64,000 nucleotides of DNA from Chryseobacterium sp. RU37D (GCF_900156075.1 NZ_FTMM01000006.1:78227-142226), one strand, 5' to 3'. Shown: positions 34,982 to 44,621, counted from the stretch's first letter. Notes: a model not told the origin generated them from the letters alone. Numbers and translations: made by a program.

Positions 34982-37014
34982 ATACACGATACTTTAAAAT
35001 CTTTTCCGTCCTTGTCACAATTGCCTTGATTTTCGTGGCAAGACTGGCTTATTTGCAGTTATTTACAGACCGTTATGCTTTAAATGCGGCCAATACTTCC
35101 ATTAAAATTGAATACGTTATTCCGCAGAGAGGAGTAATTTTTGACAGAAATGGAAAAATCATGGTAGGAAACCAACCCGCCTATGAAATATCATTCACAC
35201 AAGCTTTAATGAAACCCGATTTTGATACCATTGGTTTTTGTAATTTAATGAAAATCCCAAAAACTGATTTTATTAATAAGATAAAGACAATCAAAAAAGA
35301 AAAATATTATTCCAAACTGAATCCCATGACCTTCATGAAAGACCTTAGCAGGGAAGATATTGCAAGGGTTCAAGAAATTATATTTAAATATCCCGCTTTC
35401 AGTATTGTACAAAGACCTCAGAGACAATATGAAGTCTCTACTTCCGGAAACCTTCTAGGATATACAAGTGAAGTAAATGAAAGGGAAATTAAAAAAGATT
35501 CAATCTATTATCTACCGGGAGATTTCATCGGAAAATCAGGGGTTGAGAAATCTTATGAAAAAGAGCTTCGAGGTGTAAAAGGAATGAAATATATCCAGAA
35601 AGACATCAAGCTTCGAAATATTGGTTCTTATAAAAATGGAACATTGGATAAAGATGTAATCACGGGAAAGGATATTACATTAACGATCGACTATGACTTA
35701 CAAAGAATGGCCGAAGAAATGCTCGTTAACAAGCACGGAGCAATTGTTGCCATTGACCCAAATAATGGTGAAGTTCTGGTAGCTGCAACCGGACCAGATA
35801 TTGACCCAAATCTTTTCACAGGCCCTAATAAGTCTAAAAACCTGTATGCTCTTTCAAAAGATACAATTTATGAAAATAAGCCGACGTTTGACAGGTCGCT
35901 TCAGGCAGCTTATCCTCCGGGGTCAACTTTCAAGTTATTAACAGCTTTATCTGCACTGCAGATGGGCGTAATGGATGAAAAAACTATTTTTCCTTGTGGA
36001 GGAGGGTTTTATTATAGAGGACTGAGAATTAAAGGACATGGCGGGGCAGATCCACTGATTCCGGCCATCCAGGTTTCCAGTAACTGCTATTTTTCGTATG
36101 CTTATTTAGCAATTTTAAATAAATATCCGGGAAATCCTTCAAAAGGTGTAGATGAATGGAAAAAAATCATGAGTAGCTTCGGTGTAGGCGAATTTTTAAA
36201 TAATGACTTTGCGGTTGGAGCTAAAGGCAGAATCCCTTCCGGAGAGTTCTACGAAAAAAGAATGGCTACAATTCTTAAGGCAAGCGGTTCCACCAAAGAT
36301 CCTAAAAACTGGGATCCTCTGGCTACCGGAGCCGTTTTCAACGGAATGGGGCAGGGCGATGTATTGGTAACACCTCTTCAATTGGCCAACTATGTTGCAG
36401 CTATTGCAAACAAAGGCTGGTATTATACTCCACACATCGTAAAATCCATTGACGGAAAACCGAATCCTGATCCAAAATTTAAAAAGAAACACCAGACTTT
36501 AGTTGATAAAAAACATTTTGAACCTGTATTAAAAGGAATGGAAGCCGTAGTTTTAAGAGGTACGGCGCACGGTTTGAAATCAAATGACTTTACTCAATTA
36601 GCGAAAACAGGTACAGCACAGGTTCCGCAAGGAAAAGATAATTCTATTTTTGTGTTAATTGCTCCGGCAGATAAACCTAAGATTGTTGTGGCGGCCGTAA
36701 TGGAGCACGCGGGATTCGGAGCTACATGGGCCGGGCCTGCGGCAACGGTAATTGCAGAAAAATATATTACTGGAGATTTAAAGCGTGAGAATCTTTACAA
36801 AAAAATGACATCAGCCAGCTTTATGCCGGAATATAAAAGGCAATGGGTTGTCGATTTGAAACGTAAAGGATTGTACAAAGATCCAGCTTTGGATTCCGTA
36901 AAACAAAAAAAAATTCAGGATAGTCTTAATTTTATTAAAGAACAAAAAGTAAAGCTGCAGAAACAGATAGACCTCGAAACAAAGAATAAAAATACAAAAC
37001 CTGCTAAGCCATGA
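34978..37014 (+). CDS. mrdA: Penicillin-binding protein 2 (elongation transpeptidase)
   Basis: 678 residues. One N-terminal helix (about 7-25), a pedestal domain containing GVIFDRNGKIMVGN, then the transpeptidase with STFK, SSNC and KTGT. With RodA it builds sidewall peptidoglycan. The start appears to be the TTG at 34978, sharing TTGA with the mreD stop, because the first internal Met is far inside the conserved region. Such a stop/start overlap implies coupled translation. The C-terminal 40 residues are Lys/Gln-rich. The stop overlaps rodA by 4 bases. Confidence 0.94.
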   Translation: MNTRYFKIFSVLVTIALIFVARLAYLQLFTDRYALNAANTSIKIEYVIPQRGVIFDRNGKIMVGNQPAYEISFTQALMKPDFDTIGFCNLMKIPKTDFINKIKTIKKEKYYSKLNPMTFMKDLSREDIARVQEIIFKYPAFSIVQRPQRQYEVSTSGNLLGYTSEVNEREIKKDSIYYLPGDFIGKSGVEKSYEKELRGVKGMKYIQKDIKLRNIGSYKNGTLDKDVITGKDITLTIDYDLQRMAEEMLVNKHGAIVAIDPNNGEVLVAATGPDIDPNLFTGPNKSKNLYALSKDTIYENKPTFDRSLQAAYPPGSTFKLLTALSALQMGVMDEKTIFPCGGGFYYRGLRIKGHGGADPLIPAIQVSSNCYFSYAYLAILNKYPGNPSKGVDEWKKIMSSFGVGEFLNNDFAVGAKGRIPSGEFYEKRMATILKASGSTKDPKNWDPLATGAVFNGMGQGDVLVTPLQLANYVAAIANKGWYYTPHIVKSIDGKPNPDPKFKKKHQTLVDKKHFEPVLKGMEAVVLRGTAHGLKSNDFTQLAKTGTAQVPQGKDNSIFVLIAPADKPKIVVAAVMEHAGFGATWAGPAATVIAEKYITGDLKRENLYKKMTSASFMPEYKRQWVVDLKRKGLYKDPALDSVKQKKIQDSLNFIKEQKVKLQKQIDLETKNKNTKPAKP

Positions 37015-38240
37015 AATGGACAGAAGGAATAGATAAATTAGGTCTTGGACTGTATTTCCTGCTTTGCGTTTTTGCTATAGCAAACATCTACAGTGTGGAT
37101 CAGAAATTAGGAGAAAAGCAATTGATTTTCTTCTGTATTTCTTTGTTTGTAGGATTGGTCATTTTTGTGGGGCGAAGCAAGTTCTTCGAGAATATGGCGG
37201 GTATTATTTATATCGGAGGTGTATTGCTTCTGATTGGGCTTTTTCCTTTTGGTAAAGAAATCCTCGGGCAGAAAAACTGGTACAAATTCGGAAGCTTTAC
37301 CATGCAGCCGGTGGAATTTGCAAAGATCGGAACTGCTTTGATGCTGGCCAATTACGTTTCGGGACCTGAATTTAATTTAAGCAACAGAAAATCGCTTTTA
37401 ACAACATTAGCTATTGTCGGAATTCCGGCAGTGGTTGTCCTTGCTATTCCGGATGTAGGCTCCATGTTGGTTTTCATAGCGTTTTTTATTGCATTATACC
37501 GTGAGGGACTAAGTGGAATTCTTTTCGGTATCGGATTCCTTTTTGCCGGCGTTTTCCTAATTTCTCTGGCGATAAATCCAATTTATGTGTCTGGAACCAT
37601 TATCCTGATTATCGGCGGCTGGATTGCCCTGAATTATTATAAAATGTCTTGGAATGTCATTTCAATTTCGGGAATTGTAGGCTCGATTATACTTTTGTGC
37701 GGATTGGCTTTTGGTTCGCCATATATTTTAACCAAACTACCGAAGCACCAAAGAGAACGGATTGAGGTGTTATATAAAGGTGAGAAAGCTTTTAGAGATA
37801 CTTCCGGTTATAATTTACTTTATTCAAAAACGGCAATCGGTTCTGGCGGTCTTTTAGGAAAGGGTTATCGTGAAGGATCGGTGACTCAGGGGAAATTTGT
37901 TCCAGAGCAGGAAACCGATTATATTTTCTGTACGGTAGGCGAAGAATGGGGCTTTGCAGGAAGTGCAATTCTCATTCTTTGTTATATGATTTATATCGGG
38001 AGGGTTTACTATCTCGCGGAACAGCAGAAATCTACTTTTAATCGTGTTTTCGGATATTGCTTTGCTTCCATTCTGTTAATGCACTTTACGATCAATTTAG
38101 GAATGGTTATGGGGCTTTTTCCTACGGTTGGGATTCCATTGCCTTACTTCAGTTATGGGGGGAGTTCATTGCTTGCCTTTTCGATCATGACTTTTATTTT
38201 CTTTAAATTAAATTATTCGGATAAGAATAGTTTGGTATAG
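37011..38240 (+). CDS. rodA: SEDS glycosyltransferase RodA
   Basis: 409 residues with ten predicted transmembrane helices. RodA polymerises lipid II glycan strands together with PBP2. SEDS landmarks include FTMQPVEFAKIG, the AIPDVGSMLVF catalytic-loop region, QETDYIFCTVGEEWGF and TVGIPLPYFSYGGSSLL. It overlaps mrdA by ATGA and ends the operon. No clear terminator is seen downstream. Confidence 0.95.
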   Translation: MKWTEGIDKLGLGLYFLLCVFAIANIYSVDQKLGEKQLIFFCISLFVGLVIFVGRSKFFENMAGIIYIGGVLLLIGLFPFGKEILGQKNWYKFGSFTMQPVEFAKIGTALMLANYVSGPEFNLSNRKSLLTTLAIVGIPAVVVLAIPDVGSMLVFIAFFIALYREGLSGILFGIGFLFAGVFLISLAINPIYVSGTIILIIGGWIALNYYKMSWNVISISGIVGSIILLCGLAFGSPYILTKLPKHQRERIEVLYKGEKAFRDTSGYNLLYSKTAIGSGGLLGKGYREGSVTQGKFVPEQETDYIFCTVGEEWGFAGSAILILCYMIYIGRVYYLAEQQKSTFNRVFGYCFASILLMHFTINLGMVMGLFPTVGIPLPYFSYGGSSLLAFSIMTFIFFKLNYSDKNSLV

Positions 38241-38294
38241 AAAGTTGGAAGTTGGGGAGTGGAAGTTTATATTATTCTACTTTAGTTTATATCT

Positions 38295-38330
38295 AAATAA
38301 ATCTACGTAATCTGCAAAATCAGCGAGAGA
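38295..38330. repeat. Partial copy of the CTCTCGCAG repeat family (right half)
   Basis: AATCTACGTAATCTGCAAAA followed by TCAGCGAGAGA. It matches the right half of the element at 45180-45255, and the left half is absent. Confidence 0.65.
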
Positions 38331-38359
38331 TATACTTTTAATTTAAATCATAAAGTCTT

Positions 38360-38935
38360 ATGAAAGAATCATATATTCTAGATCAAACTTTCGAAAATGC
38401 AGACTTTTCCCAAATTCAAAAAGGCGAATACGAAAACTGTACCTTCACAAATTGCAATTTTGAATATTCAGATCTTTCCGGATATAATTTTAATGATTGT
38501 GAATTTATCGGTTGTAATCTGAGCATGGCAAAACTGTTTTCGACGGCATTCCGAGATGTGAATTTTAAGGAATGTAAAATGCTTGGATTGCAGTTTAATG
38601 ATTGTAATGAATTCGGATTGTCATTTAAGCTTGAAGGCTGCGCTTTGAATAATTCTATTTTTTATAAGACTTCAATGAAGAAAACTATTTTTAAAAATTC
38701 AAGATTAATAGAAGCTGATTTCACAGAATGCGACTTATCTAATGCTGTCTTCACTAGCTGTGATCTTTCCGGAGCTGTTTTCGATAATACAAACCTTGAA
38801 AAAACAGATTTCAGGACTTCTTTCAACTATTCAATAGCCCCTTCAAAAAACCGGCTTAGAAAGGCTAAATTTTCGCTTTCAGAAGTCTACGGTCTTCTCC
38901 ATACTTTCGATATTGAGATTGATAAGAATGGATGA
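38360..38935 (+). CDS. Pentapeptide-repeat protein (Qnr-like fold possible)
   Basis: 191 residues built of tandem A(D/N)LXX-type pentapeptides in two blocks, broken by a loop around residue 85, with many Cys at the i-2/i+2 positions (NCTFTNCNF, NDCEFIGCNL). The C-terminal cap FSLSEVYGLLHTFDIEI follows a conserved FRTSFNYSIAP segment. The right-handed quadrilateral helix mimics DNA in Qnr/MfpA proteins that protect gyrase, but many family members have unknown targets. It is a lone gene with no terminator of its own seen. Confidence 0.8.
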   Translation: MKESYILDQTFENADFSQIQKGEYENCTFTNCNFEYSDLSGYNFNDCEFIGCNLSMAKLFSTAFRDVNFKECKMLGLQFNDCNEFGLSFKLEGCALNNSIFYKTSMKKTIFKNSRLIEADFTECDLSNAVFTSCDLSGAVFDNTNLEKTDFRTSFNYSIAPSKNRLRKAKFSLSEVYGLLHTFDIEIDKNG

Positions 38936-39010
38936 ATTTGAGACTGGGAGGTTTTAACCGATCTTGGCTGATGTTCCCAAAATCAGCACTTCAAAATGCA
39001 AACAATAAAA

Positions 39011-39035
39011 AAACCATCAAAAATCTTGATGGTTT
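39011..39035 (-). terminator. Terminator of the NlpC/P60 gene
   Basis: A perfect 10-bp stem AAACCATCAA/TTGATGGTTT with a 5-base loop, then TTTTTATTG on the minus strand. It could also work for the plus strand. Confidence 0.9.
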
Positions 39036-39059
39036 CATTATTTAAATCTATTATTAAAA

Positions 39060-39770
39060 TTAAAAATTTGTTCCGTTGGATATACTTGTAGAAGCAAAAT
39101 TATTGTAAGTCTCTCCGTTTTCGTTAATCATTCTTTTTCCGAACCTGTATTTAGGACCCCAGTAAGAGTCATTAAGCGAAGAAATCATTACTCCTCTTGA
39201 AGTTGCTGCGTGAATAAACTTCACCTCACCATCTTCTGTTACACTTTCTACAATACCAACGTGAGAAATTCTTCTTCCATGAGAAAAGAAAATCAAATCT
39301 CCTTTCTTAAGGTTATCTTTTTCAATTCTTTCACCTTCCTGAGCCTGAGACGCTGCTACTCTTGGTAAACTAAGGCCTGCCGCTGCCCCAAAAACTGAAA
39401 GAACAAAAGCTGAACAGTCGATACCGTTTCTTGTCATCCCCCCATATCTGTAAGGTGTTCCAAGATAAGTTTCTGCTTCTGTAAGGATATTGTCAATGGT
39501 TTTATTATATCTGATTGCTTTTGCAACCTCAGAATTTTTGATTGTATTTTTTGCGTTGGCAATAGAAGCTGCTTTTTCAGCAAGGAATGAATTGATCAGC
39601 TGCTGCTTATCTATCTCCATTTTCTTTGTATCTATAGAAGCTAGTTTGGCATCTGTTTTGTATCCTTTAATGTAAGTTGCTGGTTTTGAAACTACATAGT
39701 TTGTAACGCATGATTGTAACGACATTGTAGATACGAAAGCAACTAAATAAAACAAAACTCTTTTCTTCAT
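39060..39770 (-). CDS. NlpC/P60 peptidoglycan endopeptidase lipoprotein
   Basis: 236 residues from the ATG at 39770, chosen because it gives a clean lipoprotein signal (MKKRVLFYLVAFVSTMSLQSC, Cys 21). The longer frame would put 17 residues before it. A helical linker (about 45-90) precedes the NlpC/P60 domain with catalytic Cys in RNGIDCSAFVL, His in SHVGIVES and the third residue in FIHAATS. Such enzymes cut stem peptides between D-Glu and the diamino acid. The gene is monocistronic. Confidence 0.92.
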   Translation of the reverse strand: MKKRVLFYLVAFVSTMSLQSCVTNYVVSKPATYIKGYKTDAKLASIDTKKMEIDKQQLINSFLAEKAASIANAKNTIKNSEVAKAIRYNKTIDNILTEAETYLGTPYRYGGMTRNGIDCSAFVLSVFGAAAGLSLPRVAASQAQEGERIEKDNLKKGDLIFFSHGRRISHVGIVESVTEDGEVKFIHAATSRGVMISSLNDSYWGPKYRFGKRMINENGETYNNFASTSISNGTNF

Positions 39771-40060
39771 ATATATTTGATTATCCGTGTTAAAAAAAGG
39801 AATACTTATTTTCAAAAGCACTACAAAAATATGTATTCCAAATAAAAGGGCTTTGATTATGATTATTATCAGGTTCTGTTTTTAACACATTTTAACATAT
39901 TGTTTAAGTATGTTAAAAAAAAACAAACCGCAACGGCCTATTTTTGGTGAGTGTGCGGTTTTTTTTATTAAGATTTTTTAACAAAATACTTCGATTTTCT
40001 TCTATAAATGAGAGTTTCAGATTTGAGCTCTAATTTTTTCAAACTGTTAATAAATCAAAA
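39771..40060. other. Intergenic stretch between glnN and the NlpC gene
   Basis: AT-rich, without a credible ORF. It contains an unassigned terminator-like hairpin (39925-39961) between two already terminated or promoter-proximal regions. Confidence 0.5.
39925..39961. terminator. Orphan bidirectional terminator-like hairpin
   Basis: AAACCGCA pairs with TGCGGTTT across 21 bases, with A-runs on the left and T-runs on the right, so both strands look like intrinsic terminators. No gene ends here: glnN already has its own hairpin at 40061. Confidence 0.7.
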
Positions 40061-40087
40061 AAACTCCCCGGAAATACCGAAGAGTTT
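40061..40087 (-). terminator. Terminator of glnN
   Basis: On the minus strand an 11-bp stem AAACTCTTCGG/CCGGGGAGTTT (two G-U pairs) with a 5-base loop and a T7 tail. It lies 25-51 bases past the stop. Confidence 0.9.
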
Positions 40088-40111
40088 CACTAATATGGAA
40101 CTTTACAACTG

Positions 40112-42307
40112 TTATTTTGTAAACAGCATTTCTCTGTATTTTGTCATTGGCCAAAGCTCATCATCTACCATCATCTCAAGATCATCCGAAGCTTCCCTGA
40201 TGGAATCAAATAATGGTTTAACCTTATTACAGTAATCTTCTGCCTGCTTCTGGCTATCAGAAACCGCTTTTGCTGCTTCTCTGGCTTTAATTAGGTCTTC
40301 AACACCTAATTTGATCTTAGATACATTTTCAGAGATGCTTGCAATTAAGCTCATCTGTTCTTTTGCTAAAGATTTGAATTCTTTATCTCCGAAAATTTCT
40401 TTAAGACCTTTTACGTTTTCGATCAGTCTGTTTTGATAGTTTAAAGCTGAAGGAATGATGTGGTTTCTTGCAATATCACTTAACACTCTTGCTTCAATAT
40501 CGATCACAGTAGAATATTTTTCTAATTTGATTTCATTTCTAGCCTCAACTTCTCTGTGTGTGAAAATTCCCATTTCTTCGTAAAGAGCCAAGAATTTTTT
40601 ATCCATTTCTTGTTTAAGAGCTTCAGGAGTAGTTTTCAAGTTGTTCAAACTTCTCTTTTTGGCTTCTTTTGCCCAATCATCAGAATATCCATCACCTTCA
40701 AACATGATATTTTTACACTGCTTGATGTACTCTCTCAATACGTTGAAGATTGCTTCGTCTTTTTTAAGACCAGTTTCAATTAATGCATCAACTTCTTTTT
40801 TGAAATCGTTTAATTGTTTAGCGGCGATGGTATTCATTACCGTCATCGATTCTGCGCAGTTTGCTGAGGAGCCTACTGCTCTGATCTCGAATTTATTTCC
40901 AGTAAATGCAAATGGAGAAGTTCTGTTTCTGTCGGTATTATCCAACAAGATTTCAGGAATTTTTCCAACAACATTCAATTTTAATTCAGTTTTTTCTTCA
41001 GGAGAAAGTTTTCCGTTGGTTACTTTTTCAAGTTCTTCCAACACGCTGAACAATTGGCTTCCAATGAATACAGAAATAATTGCTGGTGGAGCTTCGTTTG
41101 CACCCAATCTGTGGTCATTGCTTGCAGATGCGATACTTGCTCTTAAAAGATCAGCGTATTCGTGAACTGCTTTAATTGTATTAACGAAGAACGTTAAGAA
41201 CTGTAAGTTTTTCTTAGGATTTTTTCCCGGGCTTAAAAGGTTTTCACCGGTATCAGTTGCCAAAGACCAGTTGTTATGCTTTCCACTTCCGTTTACTCCT
41301 GCGAATGGTTTTTCGTGGAATAAAATATGGAAGTGATGTCTGTGAGCGATTCTTGCCATAATGTCCATCAACAAAGAGTTGTGGTCTACAGCAACGTTTA
41401 CTTCTTCAAACATTGGAGCCAGCTCGAATTGGTTTGGTGCAACCTCGTTGTGTCTTGTCGTTACAGGAATACCTAATTTCATACATTCGATTTCCAACTC
41501 TTTCATGAAGTTCATTACCCTTGTAGGAATTGAACCGAAATAATGGTCATCCAATTGCTGTCCTTTTGCAGGAGAATGTCCTAGCAAAGTTTTCCCAGTT
41601 AATACAAGGTCTGGACGAGATTGATATAATGCTGAATCTACCAAGAAATATTCTTGCTCCCAACCTAAAGTAGGAGTTACTTTCGTTACGTTTTTGTCGA
41701 AATACTGCATTACGTTGGTTGCAGCTTCGTCTACCGCGTTCAATGCTCTTAAAAGAGGCGCTTTATAATCTAAAGTTTCTCCGGTATAAGAGATGAAAAT
41801 GGAAGGAATACAAAGTGTAGTTCCCATAATAAATGCCGGAGATGTAGGATCCCAGGCTGTATAACCTCTCGCTTCGAAAGTGTTTCTGATACCTCCATTC
41901 GGGAAAGAAGATGCATCTGGCTCCTGCTGAATCAATAAGTTTCCGCTGAATCTTTCAATTGCTCTTCCTCCTTCTATCGGAGTGAAGAATGAATCATGCT
42001 TTTCTGCAGTACTTCCTGTTAATGGCTGAAACCAGTGAGTGTAGTGAGTTACCCCTTTGCTCATTGCCCAGTCTTTCATTGCTACCGCTACTTGGTCTGC
42101 AATGTGTCTTTGGATTTTAGTTCCTTTTTTCATTGCATCCAAAATAGATTGGAATGCTTCTTTTGTTAAATATTCTCTCATTGTTTCTTCTGAGAAAACA
42201 TTCTGACAGAATAATTCTGACAATTTTACAGGAACTTCAACGGAATTATCTCTTCTAAAGTCCTTGAATGGTAAAGTTTCTAACGCTTTGAATCTTAAAG
42301 TTGACAT
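40112..42307 (-). CDS. glnN: Glutamine synthetase type III
   Basis: 731 residues, the GSIII length (about 700-730, far longer than GSI). It condenses glutamate and ammonia to glutamine. The N-terminal RFKALETLPF region, HDSFFTPIEGG, LGWEQEYFLVD (metal ligands), VNGSGKHNNWS and the NRTSPFAFTGNKFEIRAVGS substrate block are in family order. It is the main nitrogen-assimilation enzyme visible here and is monocistronic. Confidence 0.96.
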   Translation of the reverse strand: MSTLRFKALETLPFKDFRRDNSVEVPVKLSELFCQNVFSEETMREYLTKEAFQSILDAMKKGTKIQRHIADQVAVAMKDWAMSKGVTHYTHWFQPLTGSTAEKHDSFFTPIEGGRAIERFSGNLLIQQEPDASSFPNGGIRNTFEARGYTAWDPTSPAFIMGTTLCIPSIFISYTGETLDYKAPLLRALNAVDEAATNVMQYFDKNVTKVTPTLGWEQEYFLVDSALYQSRPDLVLTGKTLLGHSPAKGQQLDDHYFGSIPTRVMNFMKELEIECMKLGIPVTTRHNEVAPNQFELAPMFEEVNVAVDHNSLLMDIMARIAHRHHFHILFHEKPFAGVNGSGKHNNWSLATDTGENLLSPGKNPKKNLQFLTFFVNTIKAVHEYADLLRASIASASNDHRLGANEAPPAIISVFIGSQLFSVLEELEKVTNGKLSPEEKTELKLNVVGKIPEILLDNTDRNRTSPFAFTGNKFEIRAVGSSANCAESMTVMNTIAAKQLNDFKKEVDALIETGLKKDEAIFNVLREYIKQCKNIMFEGDGYSDDWAKEAKKRSLNNLKTTPEALKQEMDKKFLALYEEMGIFTHREVEARNEIKLEKYSTVIDIEARVLSDIARNHIIPSALNYQNRLIENVKGLKEIFGDKEFKSLAKEQMSLIASISENVSKIKLGVEDLIKAREAAKAVSDSQKQAEDYCNKVKPLFDSIREASDDLEMMVDDELWPMTKYREMLFTK

Positions 42308-42827
42308 ATTAGATTAATTTTTACTAGACAAATTTACAAAAAAAATGAATTGAAAAATTTTTTACCCCAAAAATTTAAGGGGTGTTTTGAAATTTAACTA
42401 GATTATTAACGTTGATTTGAATTTTGATAGGGGTGAAATGGGTTTCAATACTTAATTTTGAATTTTTCGTTAATTAAAAACGATTCTCTGAAAAAATATA
42501 CTATATAATTAGGATAGAATTTATGAAATTAGAACGGATGTACTCTAATTTTCTTCCACTGTTATTCTGAACAAAGTGAAGAATCTCTTAATTACAATAA
42601 TTCCATACAGTGTCATTCCGGTAGGAATCTAAATATAGTATTAGGAAGAATACGGAAAGATTCGAGCCTGGATGCTTTCAGCACGACAAACTTTGTGGAA
42701 ATGCGTTTTAAGATTGCTTCTTTACTTCGTTCAGCGCAATAATATTAATGAATGTAAAGATTATGTTAAATTGCTTATTAAAAATAAATTGAGCGGAGAT
42801 TTTGTATATTTGTGTGAAATTTATTTT
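42308..42827. other. Long intergenic region with repeat fragments
   Basis: About 520 bases upstream of the 42828 gene. It contains TGTCATTCCGGTAGGAATCT near 42611-42630, the TATAGTATTAG core also present in the two REP-like elements, and a degenerate GAGCCTGGATGCTTTCAG. An open frame runs through the right half (from 42672) in phase with the gene, but its residues (KCVLRLLLYFVQRNN) look like translated repeat. A TATATTTG box lies at 42805-42812. Confidence 0.55.
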
Positions 42828-44519
42828 ATGACAAATTCTAGAGCAAGAGAAACAACGGAAGCAATTGAAAGATTGTATATTTCTATGAGACACCTCTTTT
42901 ACAGAGGTTTTTTTAAACCCAGCGGTGTTTCAGGAGAGAGCATAAGAAGTTTGTTAAAAACCATTAATCCTGAGATTTACGGAAGCATGAATATTCCGAG
43001 CAAACTGGAGCTGGATGGTTTGATGTATGTGTTGGACAGGCTTCCGGAGGGAATTGAAGAATGCGCTTTTATTCATCTGACATCGGATGAGGGGTTTGAT
43101 AAAGGAAGTTTCGAACCTATTGTTCCTAAAAAGAGAAGAAGAAATTGTTACAGAATCGACGAACACCAAATGAATATTGAAGTTCTTTTGGGTCGTTCAG
43201 AGATTTATGATATTCTTACACACCTTACATTTTTATTTATAGAAGCAGACAAAGTGAGAAATCTGGCTTTCATCCAAGATGAAAACTGGAAACCGACACG
43301 TGCTTTTAAAATTATCGAAGAGGTGGTAAAAGGCGAAAAGAAATTCAGCAGAAAGGAAAAAGAGGTAGCTTTAATTCATTTGTCTTCATTAATAGGAAGA
43401 ACTTTTGAAGAAACATTAAATGCTTACAATACTTTCGGAGACGACAATAATCCGGATCGTTTATTTAAAATCATCTACAACTTAGGAAAAGTAAGTCTGG
43501 AAGATGCAAAACAGACGAGAGAAAGAGAAATTCATTTCAGTTCTATCTTAAAGGAAAGAGTCGGACACCATTATTTTGGAGAAAAATGGGCGAATAAAGT
43601 GAAAGATGTTTTATTTGAAAACAATCTTCACATGCGTCCTTTACACATTATTTCTGCAAATATGCACTCAGTGAAAAATATGCTGTATGCAAATGATGCT
43701 TTAAAGAAAAAAGATAACAACGAAGTAGATTACAAACTGTACGGAGAAATTTCTGATAAAAAAGAACTTCGTGATAAAGTTTCTAAATATGCATTGGAAG
43801 AAGGTTTAATTTATATTAATGACAAGAGCGGAAGTAATATTGATGTTCAGATCATTGATTTAAGCAAAACCAATCTTAAAAATACCCCCTTCCACAGTAT
43901 TAAGTTTGGCGGAGATGATGTAATTATGGTTTTCGATTACGCTTTCGGTGAACAGGCTTATGAGGTAATGGACGAATTATTAAGACCTTACGAACATAAA
44001 GGAGAAGTTTACATGATGAAAGTAAAATCTGTTTCCATTATGGGTAAAGCGGGAATTTTGGCAGGTGGAAAAGGTGATATTATGATCCCGACTTCGCATA
44101 TTTTTGAAGGAACGGCAGATAATTACCCTTTTGAAAATGCTTTAAAAATGGCAGATTTCCACGACGATGAATTAAAGGCTTTCGAAGGTCCGATGATTAC
44201 GGTTTTAGGAACATCGCTTCAAAACAGAGATATCCTTTCTTATTTTATGAATACTTCTTGGAAAGCTATTGGTCTTGAAATGGAAGGGGCTCATTACCAA
44301 AAAGCAATTCAGGTGGCGTCTAAAATCAGACATCATATTTCACCGGATCTGTTTGTGATGTATGCGTATTATGCTTCGGATAATCCTTTGGAAACGGGAA
44401 GTACACTTTCTTCAGGCGGTTTAGGTTTAACAGGTGTAAAACCAACGTATCTTATTACTTTAAGAATCTTAGAAAAGATTTTACAAAGCGGAAAGAAAGA
44501 AGTTTCTGCTAAAAAATAA
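42828..44519 (+). CDS. DUF6909-type protein with a nucleoside-phosphorylase-like C-terminal half
   Basis: 563 residues from the ATG at 42828, preferred over the open frame from 42672 because the TATATTTG box and repeat DNA lie between. The first 270 residues are helical and basic (TEAIERLYISMRHLFYRGFF). The C-terminal half contains SIMGKAGILAGGKGDIMIPT (about 402-421), resembling the Gly-rich GDI(V)IP segment of PNP/UDP phosphorylases, and GLEMEGAHYQKAIQVAS (about 480), resembling their ribose-binding EMEGA motif. I recall the family as DUF6909, function unknown. A purine- or nucleotide-linked role is an inference. Confidence 0.7.
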   Translation: MTNSRARETTEAIERLYISMRHLFYRGFFKPSGVSGESIRSLLKTINPEIYGSMNIPSKLELDGLMYVLDRLPEGIEECAFIHLTSDEGFDKGSFEPIVPKKRRRNCYRIDEHQMNIEVLLGRSEIYDILTHLTFLFIEADKVRNLAFIQDENWKPTRAFKIIEEVVKGEKKFSRKEKEVALIHLSSLIGRTFEETLNAYNTFGDDNNPDRLFKIIYNLGKVSLEDAKQTREREIHFSSILKERVGHHYFGEKWANKVKDVLFENNLHMRPLHIISANMHSVKNMLYANDALKKKDNNEVDYKLYGEISDKKELRDKVSKYALEEGLIYINDKSGSNIDVQIIDLSKTNLKNTPFHSIKFGGDDVIMVFDYAFGEQAYEVMDELLRPYEHKGEVYMMKVKSVSIMGKAGILAGGKGDIMIPTSHIFEGTADNYPFENALKMADFHDDELKAFEGPMITVLGTSLQNRDILSYFMNTSWKAIGLEMEGAHYQKAIQVASKIRHHISPDLFVMYAYYASDNPLETGSTLSSGGLGLTGVKPTYLITLRILEKILQSGKKEVSAKK

Positions 44520-44543
44520 ATTGATTATTTCAATTAATAATTT

Positions 44544-44579
44544 AATCCTTCAAGGTTTCAAAACTTTGAAGGATTTTTG
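44544..44579 (+). terminator. Terminator after the DUF6909-type gene
   Basis: A 10-bp stem AATCCTTCAA/TTGAAGGATT with a 12-base loop, then TTTG. Confidence 0.85.
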
Positions 44580-44621
44580 TTTGTGTTTAAGAAAACTTAT
44601 CTTTAAGAAAATTAAAAGAAA

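Noticed and set aside
38360..38935. Naming the pentapeptide protein qnr
   Set aside because: Length and composition alone do not establish gyrase protection.
40641..41165. 174-codon plus-strand ORF opposite glnN
   Set aside because: Antisense shadow of a highly conserved enzyme.
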